Of a DNA stretch of 5,056 nucleotides, positions 1 to 5,056 are shown piece by piece. The notes below the pieces were generated by a model. The model searched no databases. It was not told where the DNA came from and saw only the letters and a program-made list of their open reading frames with translations. The stretch's first letter is position 1. Each line of letters opens with the position of its first letter. Position numbers and translations under genes: made by a program. This stretch comes from Flavipsychrobacter stenotrophus (GTDB taxonomy: Bacteria > Bacteroidota > Bacteroidia > Chitinophagales > Chitinophagaceae), in assembly GCA_947379685.1 (NCBI GenBank), contig CANCOG010000396.1, positions 1 through 5,056 of the forward strand, in the 5' to 3' direction.

Positions 1-506
1 GAGAAACTTTCAGGTGCATTTCTGTAACTCCTGAGCTATATAAGATGCAATGGACGCTGCAACCCAATGGGTATGTACCGTTTGAGCATATCCACTACCT
101 GCAGGATGAAATATTTTATGTGCAACAGGGCGAATTGAAGGTATTGATAGATGGAGTGGAGCATTTTGCCGGTCCGGGAGAAACAATAACTGTCCCGATG
201 GGTGCAAGGCACCTTGCTTCGAATAACAAAAACGAAGTGATGGAGGCTATCGTAGATTATTCTCCGGCTTTGGACTACGACACCTTTATGCAATGCCTTT
301 GCGGACTGACGAAGGATGGATACCTGGATGAAAAAAGTGGTATAAGCATACCTATGATGGGCTATTGCTTGATGAAAATGAAATGCAAAGCCATGGCGCG
401 GCCAACTGCGATTCCTGCCCCGGCATTTAACATGGCGCTTCGGTTTTTTTATTTGATGGGTACGGTGAGGGGTTGGAATAGACTGTTTAAGAAGTACACG
501 GTATAG
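1..506 (+). CDS. Cupin-domain protein, 5' end cut by the window edge
   Basis: This is a small cupin beta-barrel protein, probably a cytoplasmic metal-binding protein; its substrate is unknown. The frame is open from base 3. The codons before the first ATG (base 45) encode a stretch, ETFRCISVTPELYK, that continues smoothly into the barrel, so the real start probably lies upstream and the ATG at 45 is internal. Numbering from that methionine, cupin motif 1, G(X)5HXH(X)4E(X)6G, fits exactly with G9, H15, H17, E22 and G29. Motif 2, G(X)5PXG(X)2H(X)3N, fits exactly with G45, P51, G53, H56 and N60. The two motifs are separated by 15 residues, the minimal spacing of the family. All four usual metal ligands (two His, Glu, distal His) are therefore present. 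After the barrel, residues 62-153 form a cysteine- and methionine-containing tail with a hydrophobic stretch near 128-137 and a basic end. The family is secure; enzymatic versus sensory or storage function is open. Confidence 0.85.
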   Translation, partial: ETFRCISVTPELYKMQWTLQPNGYVPFEHIHYLQDEIFYVQQGELKVLIDGVEHFAGPGETITVPMGARHLASNNKNEVMEAIVDYSPALDYDTFMQCLCGLTKDGYLDEKSGISIPMMGYCLMKMKCKAMARPTAIPAPAFNMALRFFYLMGTVRGWNRLFKKYTV

Positions 507-525
507 AAAGGTATTTGCAGTCAAA

Positions 526-564
526 AAAAGACCGGGACGCAGCAATCCAGCACCCCGGTCTTTT
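526..564. terminator. Bidirectional intrinsic terminator between convergent genes
   Basis: An 11-base perfect inverted repeat pairs AAAAGACCGGG (526-536) with CCCGGTCTTTT (554-564) around a 17-base loop. The GC-rich core is flanked by an A-run on the left (523-529) and a T-run on the right, so a U-tract follows the hairpin whichever strand is transcribed. It lies 19 bases after the cupin stop and 24 bases beyond the stop of the SGNH gene coming from the other side, as expected for a shared terminator. Confidence 0.85.
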
Positions 565-588
565 ATATAATATTTATAGACAAGATAC

Positions 589-1683
589 CTATTTCTCTAA
601 ACCAGGCATTTTGTAGTTTTCGAAATTCTTGTAGATCTGGTGCACGAGGTAGTTGCCGACTGCTTCATGGCCTTCATTGTTCCAATGACCGCCATAGGTG
701 TTAGTCGCCTTAAAGTAATAGGCATCTATTTTGGTGCCCTTAATATTGAAATTATCAAAAGTATCGGCGAGGTTGATGTACTGGTAGTTTTTACTTTTTA
801 CATATTCCAAAATAACAGGTGCGTTAATTGGCTTGTTTCTCAGGATGAAGACAACCTGTGCTTTATCATAGCTATACATGGTGTCGTATAACTTTTGGGT
901 GAGCGGGCAAATTTCCTCATTGGCAATATTATATGTATAGTTTTTTTCCGACTGAAGCTTAGGTGCGGCCCATAACTTTCCAAGAGTCTGAGCGCCAAAG
1001 CCGTTAATTTTTACACGTGCATAAGCCCTGTACAGCAGCCTGAAATAAGCAAGATCTTCATAGTACTTCAGGACAGGTGTATTAGCAAGCTTTACCGATA
1101 TACGATACTCTGGACTTTGTTTCCAATAATCTGAAACAATAAGGTGGTTGTTACTGTCCATAACATAGCAGGTGGACGGCAGGCTAGTTTTGTATGGCAT
1201 ATTGTACAAATCACGGCCATCAGCAAAAATGAATACGAGGTCTACGTCATATTTTTTGGAGAGGTAGTTGAGAAAGAAATAAGACGATGAGTGTATTGTG
1301 CTGTTACCCTTGCCGTAATTAATGACTTCAACTTTCCTGCCGAGCTTCTTACCCAATGAATCTTCCACGATTTGCGCAAAGTGATTTTTAGGGAATACAT
1401 CTATGCCTTCGGCAAAGGAATCGCCTAACAATAATATTCTCAGGGTTCTTTTGTCGGATTTACGTGGCGCGTAATTCTCACGGAACCGGCCGTCATAATT
1501 GGTATTTCCAAAAAACAGTCCCTCAACAGATTTGAAATACTTCATATTTGCCCTGTTCAGCGATCCGTATTTTTCGTCGTAATATTTAATAGTAGGCGCG
1601 GTAATCCTCGTTTGTTTTAGAAAAATATCTAAACAAACCAAGGTGACCAGTAAGGAAAATATAAATAATAAGAAATTCTTCAT
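589..1683 (-). CDS. Membrane-anchored SGNH/GDSL-like protein, partner of the MBOAT acyltransferase
   Basis: This 364-residue protein probably acts at the outer face of the inner membrane in O-acylation of a polysaccharide or other polymer, as AlgJ/AlgX, PatB and DltD do with their MBOAT partners. Residues 3-21 form one hydrophobic segment (uncleaved anchor or signal peptide), followed by an extracytoplasmic domain. Block I is ILLLGDSFAEG with nucleophile S89; block II is NYGKGNS with G124; block V is GGHWNNEGH with H333. Two usual residues look absent: block III reads FADGRDLYN, with R157 where GND is typical, and the acidic residue usually two before the histidine (DGHW) is G331. The enzyme may use a Ser-His dyad, draw an acid from elsewhere, or bind rather than catalyse. 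The start is 9 bases after the MBOAT stop, behind a purine-rich AAAAGAGAG, so the two genes are almost certainly cotranscribed. The fold and partnership are well supported; the substrate is unknown. Confidence 0.85.
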   Translation of the reverse strand: MKNFLLFIFSLLVTLVCLDIFLKQTRITAPTIKYYDEKYGSLNRANMKYFKSVEGLFFGNTNYDGRFRENYAPRKSDKRTLRILLLGDSFAEGIDVFPKNHFAQIVEDSLGKKLGRKVEVINYGKGNSTIHSSSYFFLNYLSKKYDVDLVFIFADGRDLYNMPYKTSLPSTCYVMDSNNHLIVSDYWKQSPEYRISVKLANTPVLKYYEDLAYFRLLYRAYARVKINGFGAQTLGKLWAAPKLQSEKNYTYNIANEEICPLTQKLYDTMYSYDKAQVVFILRNKPINAPVILEYVKSKNYQYINLADTFDNFNIKGTKIDAYYFKATNTYGGHWNNEGHEAVGNYLVHQIYKNFENYKMPGLEK

Positions 1684-1692
1684 GCTCTCTTT

Positions 1693-3111
1693 TTAAAACT
1701 GGAAATAAATGAACGGTACCGGTTTTCCTACAGTATACATATACAGTATGACACCTATCCACACCGGGATAACTATACCAAACTTTACTGCTGGTTTCAC
1801 ATCATCTAAAAATTCATGTTTCTTCATTACCGTTTCGGCAATATCAATAGTAATAAGGGCGAGAAAGTATGCTACGAACACAAAGAAAAGATCTACAGTA
1901 TATTCACCCGGCTGCCATTTACCTACAATACCGCGCCAGTAAATTTTAATAGTACTCATGTGCGGCGCACGGAAAATAAGCAGGGAAAAAGATATATACA
2001 AAAAGGTAATTATCCTGCTAATAGTATCATTGAGCCATTGCGGCAAGACCCCAAAGACACGTTTTCGGAATTTCTTGGTGTAAAACTCATATACCAGTAC
2101 AACTCCATGCATTGTACCCCATGCAATAAATGTCCAGTTGGCACCATGCCAGAGGCCACTCAGGAAAAACGTAACTATAAGACCGACAGCTACTGAGGCC
2201 TTGCCTATGTTGCGTAAAGAAAACACAAGGGGATGAAACAAATAATCATAAAACCAGGTAGAAAGCGATATGTGCCACCTGCGCCAATACTCGGTAAGGC
2301 TTCGACTTAAGAATGGCTGATTGAAGTTATCGATGAGGTCGATACCGAAAAAGCGCGCGCTACCTCTGGCTATATTACTATAGCCGGCAAAGTCGGCATA
2401 CATCTGTATAGTGAACAGAAAAATAGAGATAAGCAGCTCGCCAGAATTATAATATTTGGGGTCAATAAAAATATGATCTACGTACTTGGCCACGGTATCG
2501 CCCACCAATACCTTTTGAAACATACCGACCGTAATGAGCGAAAATCCACTTATAAAGTCTTTCCTTAATGGCTTTTCAAGCACTTCCAACTGTGGTAACA
2601 TGTCTCTGGCCCTAACGATAGGCCCTGAAACCATGTGGGGGAAAATGCCAACAAACAGGCAGTAATCGAGTATGCTTTTTGTAGGTGATAACTTATCGCG
2701 GTAAATATCGAGGGTGTATGAAAGGCTTTGAAATGTATAAAAAGAGATACCTACCGGAAGCAGGATATGAAGATGCATGAAATCGAGCTTAGTACCAAAC
2801 GCGACTCTAAAGGTATCTATAAAGAAGTTAAAGTATTTGAAGAATCCTAGTATAGAGAGATTTAGAAACAGACTGAGAAATAATATTGCTTTTTTCTTCT
2901 GTTTTGTGGAGGCCCTGAAAATAAGCAAGCCGAAATAATAGTCCATTAAGCTGGAACCGACCAGCAAGAAAAGGAAGCGCCAATCCCAGTATGCATAAAA
3001 GAAATAGCTAACAGCCAGGAAAAATATTTTATCTATTTTTTTAGGCAGGTAATAAAATATGGTAACGACAAGTATTAAAAAAACTAAATATAAAGGAGTA
3101 TTAAACAGCAT
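1693..3111 (-). CDS. MBOAT-family O-acyltransferase (AlgI/PatA/DltB type)
   Basis: This polytopic inner-membrane protein of 472 residues, a usual length for the AlgI group, is expected to move an acyl group, most often acetyl, from a cytoplasmic donor across the membrane to a partner or polymer outside. The start MLFNTPLYLVF matches the conserved beginning of AlgI-like proteins and fixes the ATG despite the lack of a clear ribosome binding site. About ten or more hydrophobic segments run from residue 5 to 462. Family signatures are all present: LLPVGISFYTFQ (118-128), the MVSGPIVRARDMLPQL stretch (160-175), YSNIARGSARFFGI (244-257), EYWRRWHISLSTW (274-286) and FLSGLWHGANW (316-326). H322 in the WHG motif corresponds to the essential MBOAT histidine, and H335 is a second conserved one. 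It is the first gene of an operon with the SGNH gene. No alginate, dlt or other polymer-synthesis gene is visible nearby, so the substrate cannot be named. Confidence 0.95.
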   Translation of the reverse strand: MLFNTPLYLVFLILVVTIFYYLPKKIDKIFFLAVSYFFYAYWDWRFLFLLVGSSLMDYYFGLLIFRASTKQKKKAILFLSLFLNLSILGFFKYFNFFIDTFRVAFGTKLDFMHLHILLPVGISFYTFQSLSYTLDIYRDKLSPTKSILDYCLFVGIFPHMVSGPIVRARDMLPQLEVLEKPLRKDFISGFSLITVGMFQKVLVGDTVAKYVDHIFIDPKYYNSGELLISIFLFTIQMYADFAGYSNIARGSARFFGIDLIDNFNQPFLSRSLTEYWRRWHISLSTWFYDYLFHPLVFSLRNIGKASVAVGLIVTFFLSGLWHGANWTFIAWGTMHGVVLVYEFYTKKFRKRVFGVLPQWLNDTISRIITFLYISFSLLIFRAPHMSTIKIYWRGIVGKWQPGEYTVDLFFVFVAYFLALITIDIAETVMKKHEFLDDVKPAVKFGIVIPVWIGVILYMYTVGKPVPFIYFQF

Positions 3112-3136
3112 GTGGCATTATTGGTATTAAACTAAG

Positions 3137-3154
3137 ATAATATATATATATTAT
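3137..3154. repeat. Perfect 18-base AT palindrome
   Basis: The sequence ATAATATATATATATTAT is identical to its own reverse complement. It lies 25 bases upstream of the MBOAT start codon, inside the leader that the proposed promoter would give. It could form a weak AU hairpin in the mRNA, melt easily as DNA, or be a chance product of AT-rich intergenic sequence. Its presence is certain; any function is not shown. Confidence 0.6.
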
Positions 3155-3201
3155 AAAATTTACTTCTATTTGTAGCTTAAGTAGGGTGTGGTGACGGCGG
3201 T

Positions 3202-3232
3202 CAAAACTACAATTAATTTTCTAAAAAAGAAA
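3202..3232 (-). promoter_or_regulatory. Candidate Bacteroidota-type promoter for the MBOAT-SGNH operon
   Basis: On the minus strand, TAGTTTTG (3209-3202) matches the Bacteroidota -7 consensus TAnnTTTG at every specified base. TTTC (3232-3229), three of four bases of the -33 TTTG box, lies 19 bases upstream, within the usual spacing. Transcription would start near 3197, leaving a leader of about 85 bases before the ATG. This is a pattern match in AT-rich DNA and could be fortuitous. Confidence 0.4.
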
Positions 3233-3376
3233 GTTACCTGCAAATGGCAATAATATGATAACCATATTTCGTGATGGATATACACTATTGCAAGGGTAAT
3301 ATTCTTAAACAAATATAAAAATACACAATTTTAAATTAGAGACAACCAAATGCTGTTTTGACCCTGAAAAGTTCTT

Positions 3377-3394
3377 GCAAATTGCTAATTTAGC
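3377..3394. repeat. Overlapping inverted repeats, possible operator
   Basis: The 18 bases GCAAATTGCTAATTTAGC contain three overlapping symmetric elements: GCAA-A-TTGC (3377-3385), AAATT-GCT-AATTT (3379-3391) and GCTAA-T-TTAGC (3384-3394). They overlap the upstream box of the candidate plus-strand promoter, where a repressor or activator could bind. No regulator gene is nearby, and short symmetric AT-rich strings are common, so this remains a weak operator candidate. Confidence 0.25.
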
Positions 3395-3413
3395 CGGGTA
3401 AATGGCAATTTTG
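3382..3413 (+). promoter_or_regulatory. Candidate Bacteroidota-type promoter for the hydroxylase gene
   Basis: TTG (3382-3384) is followed after 21 bases by CAATTTTG (3406-3413), which matches TAnnTTTG except for C in place of the first T. Transcription would begin near 3418-3421, about 30 bases before the ATG at 3451. This placement argues against the in-frame TTG at 3421 as the translation start. The match is imperfect. Confidence 0.35.
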
Positions 3414-3450
3414 AGCTGTATTGCCGTCATTTTTATTAAAATATTTCGCA

Positions 3451-4146
3451 ATGACACAGGTAATAAAATCGTTACAACTTCCTTTTGAGTTTGACGCAGC
3501 TACCATGCAGCAGGAAGTTGATTCACTTTCGGCAAACTGGATGCTACATTACAATAAAAGAGATTATGAAGGTGAGTGGAGTGCGCTCCCGCTGAGATCG
3601 GCAAACGGTTCTCTGCGCAATGTACATGCCGACAGCCCAAATGAAGCATTCGCAAACACCCCATTGCTTGACGAATGCCCATATATAAAAAGTGTCATGG
3701 ATACCCTGCAATGCGAGAAAAGGGCCGTACGGCTATTGAAGCTGAGACCCGGAGCGGTTATAAAGGAGCACAGGGACATTGAATTAAATTTTGAAAGGGG
3801 GGAAGCCAGGATACATGTTCCGATAATGACGAACGAAGACGTGTTATTTTATCTCAATGGGGAACGTCAGGTGTTGAACACAGGGGAATGCTGGTACATG
3901 AATTTCAACCTGAAACATGCTATTACCAACAATGGTGTTACCGACCGGACGCACCTTGTTATGGATTGTATCGCGAACGACTGGCTTCGTGACTTGTTTG
4001 ATAGTTGCCCCCCATCTGCCAAATCCCTAATATCTGAAAGCAGCCTGTTTTCTGACGATGCACGGAAAGAAGTAATTTCTCACCTGAGATCTATGAATAC
4101 ACCGACTTCGCTGCAATTGGCTGATGAGATGGAAAAGGAAGGGTGA
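3451..4146 (+). CDS. Aspartyl/asparaginyl beta-hydroxylase-family dioxygenase
   Basis: This 231-residue, probably cytoplasmic protein belongs to the AspH family of Fe(II)/2-oxoglutarate dioxygenases, which hydroxylate protein side chains, amino acids or lipid acyl chains. The core spans about residues 93-173. H107 and D109 (EHRD) and H156 (LKHAITN) are the likely iron ligands. R166, exactly ten residues after H156 as in human AspH, and the R120/H122 pair (ARIHVPI) are candidates for 2-oxoglutarate binding. RTHLVMD closes the core. An N-terminal region (1-92) and a charged C-terminal tail (about 174-231) have no motif I recognise. There is no signal peptide or membrane segment, unlike membrane-associated LpxO. 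I chose ATG 3451 over the in-frame TTG at 3421 because the residues added (MPSFLLKYFA) look untranslated and would start at the predicted transcription start. It ends 10 bases from the convergent TraB/GumN gene. The family is confident; the substrate is unknown. Confidence 0.88.
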   Translation: MTQVIKSLQLPFEFDAATMQQEVDSLSANWMLHYNKRDYEGEWSALPLRSANGSLRNVHADSPNEAFANTPLLDECPYIKSVMDTLQCEKRAVRLLKLRPGAVIKEHRDIELNFERGEARIHVPIMTNEDVLFYLNGERQVLNTGECWYMNFNLKHAITNNGVTDRTHLVMDCIANDWLRDLFDSCPPSAKSLISESSLFSDDARKEVISHLRSMNTPTSLQLADEMEKEG

Positions 4147-4156
4147 CAAAACACCA

Positions 4157-5023
4157 TCACTTTTCCGGCTCAACGGTGTAGCCGGCTTTACGGAGGAGGT
4201 TAATGACACCGTTTGCGCCTAGTAGGTGGCCGGCACCTACTGCAAAAAAGACAGAGTTTTGCTGCATTTTACCGGTCATACGGTCAATCCACTTTTTATT
4301 CCTGTCATCGAGCAGGGCACCCATATGGTCGCCTAAACCTTCTGAACCAGTAATCAATCCGTAAAGTGTTGGCAATTCCTGCTTTTTATAGGCGTTGATC
4401 AGTTGCTGGTAGTCTTGCTTGCTTTTACCAAAGTTCGCTACATCGTCCAGCATTTCTTTAGCAACGCTATCAGAAGACAATGTCGCTAATGCACCGACTT
4501 GCTCCGAGGGATCTTCAAGTCCGAGAATTTCCTTGTGTGCTTTTTGGGCAATCCGCATGATATTTTCCTCATAGGATGTGGCATCGGTACAGGGTGCTGA
4601 TTTCATCTCCATCAAACTCTGTAACGCAATGGGCTTCATCTGCTGGAACAGTGCTATATCCATACCTAAGGAGTCCCGCACAAATTTCTTTAATATCTTG
4701 AATTGATCAGGCGTAAAATAGTCCTTCAAAACTTTTCCGCTGGTATCCATCAGACCCTCGGAAGCAGCTACCATGGTTTCCCGGTTATCGAGGTCGAGTT
4801 CAAAGCACACTTTTTCGCAGGCCTCCAGACTTTTACGCATTTTGTAGGTCCAGATATAGTCGGCTTTACAAATGAGGTGGATAGTACCGAACAGGTACGA
4901 TGGTTTGGTAAGGCCATTACCACTTATACGCCACAGCAGGGATTTATCTTTATCGACCTTTACTGCCCTACTGTTGCTGGTGAGCAACAACATGCAGGCA
5001 ATAAACAAAATAGCGCTCCTCAT
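4157..5023 (-). CDS. TraB/GumN-family protein with signal peptide
   Basis: This 288-residue exported protein belongs to the TraB/PrgY/GumN family, related to the TIKI metalloproteases; the role of most bacterial members is undefined. Residues 1-20 form a signal peptide: basic MR, a hydrophobic core, then SRA as a likely cleavage site. C10 sits inside the core and is not in a lipobox, so this is probably a soluble periplasmic protein. The domain fills the rest. It opens with SYLFGTIHL, containing the GxxH motif G46-H49, followed by an acidic FELDLD (E75, D77), a central GLE (168-170), RNKKW (241-245), and a second GxxH motif in AVGAGHLLG (G263-H266). It ends in the typical LLRKAGYTVEP. These paired GxxH motifs and the acidic residue are the proposed metal-site elements of the family and all are intact. 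The length is normal for single-domain members. No clear ribosome binding site precedes the ATG; upstream sequence is cut off by the window. Confidence 0.9.
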   Translation of the reverse strand: MRSAILFIACMLLLTSNSRAVKVDKDKSLLWRISGNGLTKPSYLFGTIHLICKADYIWTYKMRKSLEACEKVCFELDLDNRETMVAASEGLMDTSGKVLKDYFTPDQFKILKKFVRDSLGMDIALFQQMKPIALQSLMEMKSAPCTDATSYEENIMRIAQKAHKEILGLEDPSEQVGALATLSSDSVAKEMLDDVANFGKSKQDYQQLINAYKKQELPTLYGLITGSEGLGDHMGALLDDRNKKWIDRMTGKMQQNSVFFAVGAGHLLGANGVINLLRKAGYTVEPEK

Positions 5024-5056
5024 TATATAAAGATAGGTGTTGCTTCCACTTATGAT

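Larger units (their letters stand above)
3112..3450. other. Divergent intergenic region
   Basis: This is a 339-base AT-rich gap between the minus-strand MBOAT gene and the plus-strand hydroxylase gene. I find no convincing protein or RNA gene in it. It holds a candidate promoter for each flanking gene, an 18-base AT palindrome near the MBOAT start, and a cluster of overlapping inverted repeats near the hydroxylase promoter, each listed separately. The stretch 3240-3375 shows nothing I can identify beyond AT-rich sequence and a lone TAnnTTTG-like octamer on the minus strand (3317-3310) with no properly spaced upstream box. Confidence 0.7.

Noticed and set aside
36..545. Open frame of 169 codons on the minus strand over the cupin gene
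   Set aside because: It is antisense to a protein with two exact cupin motifs, runs through the terminator hairpin, and its translation shows no recognisable domain.
1816..2196. Open frame of 126 codons on the plus strand inside the MBOAT gene
   Set aside because: It is antisense to strongly conserved MBOAT motifs, and its translation is low in recognisable structure.
3218..3232. Short inverted repeat TTTCT / AGAAA in the intergenic region
   Set aside because: A five-base AT-rich stem is expected by chance and overlaps the candidate upstream promoter box.
3404..3425. Inverted repeat GGCAAT / ATTGCC with a 10-base loop near the hydroxylase promoter
   Set aside because: It is a weak six-base stem with no T-run, partly upstream of the predicted transcript start, so it is neither a good terminator nor a leader structure.
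3421..3450. TTG at 3421 as the start of the hydroxylase gene
   Set aside because: It lies at or beside the predicted transcription start, has no ribosome binding site, and adds ten residues outside the family core. ATG at 3451 is the better start.
4165..4185. Hairpin CCGGCT / AGCCGG with a 9-base loop as a terminator for the hydroxylase gene
   Set aside because: The stem is only 6 base pairs, it lies within the TraB/GumN coding sequence, and it is followed by CTTTACGG rather than a real T-run.
5028..5035. TATCTTTA on the minus strand as a -7 box for the TraB/GumN gene
   Set aside because: It ends only a few bases before the ATG, leaving no room for a leader, and the sequence needed for an upstream box is largely cut off.

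Overview
The window looks like a chromosomal segment from a Bacteroidota bacterium, plausibly of the Chitinophagales/Sphingobacteriales type. This is inferred from the AT-leaning sequence, the absence of strong Shine-Dalgarno sites ahead of most starts, candidate promoters of the TTG...TAnnTTTG kind used by that phylum, and the style of the encoded proteins. No taxonomic marker gene is present, so the assignment is tentative.

Layout, left to right: (1) the 3' part of a plus-strand cupin-domain gene, cut by the left edge and ending at 506; (2) a bidirectional hairpin terminator at 526-564; (3) a minus-strand two-gene operon, an MBOAT O-acyltransferase (3111-1693) followed nine bases later by a membrane-anchored SGNH/GDSL-like protein (1683-589); (4) a 339-base AT-rich divergent intergenic region with a candidate promoter in each direction, an 18-base AT palindrome and a cluster of overlapping inverted repeats; (5) a plus-strand aspartyl/asparaginyl beta-hydroxylase-family gene (3451-4146); (6) a convergent minus-strand TraB/GumN-family gene with a signal peptide (5023-4157).

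Only the MBOAT/SGNH pair is clearly a working unit. By analogy with AlgI-AlgJ/AlgX, PatA-PatB and DltB-DltD, the MBOAT protein would carry acyl groups across the inner membrane and the SGNH protein would act on an extracytoplasmic polymer. The SGNH partner keeps the block I serine and block V histidine but appears to have lost two other usual catalytic positions, which is the most interesting observation here. The cupin, hydroxylase and TraB/GumN genes are each recognisable, but nothing in the sequence ties them to that operon. I see no RNA genes, mobile elements, CRISPR arrays or obvious new system.
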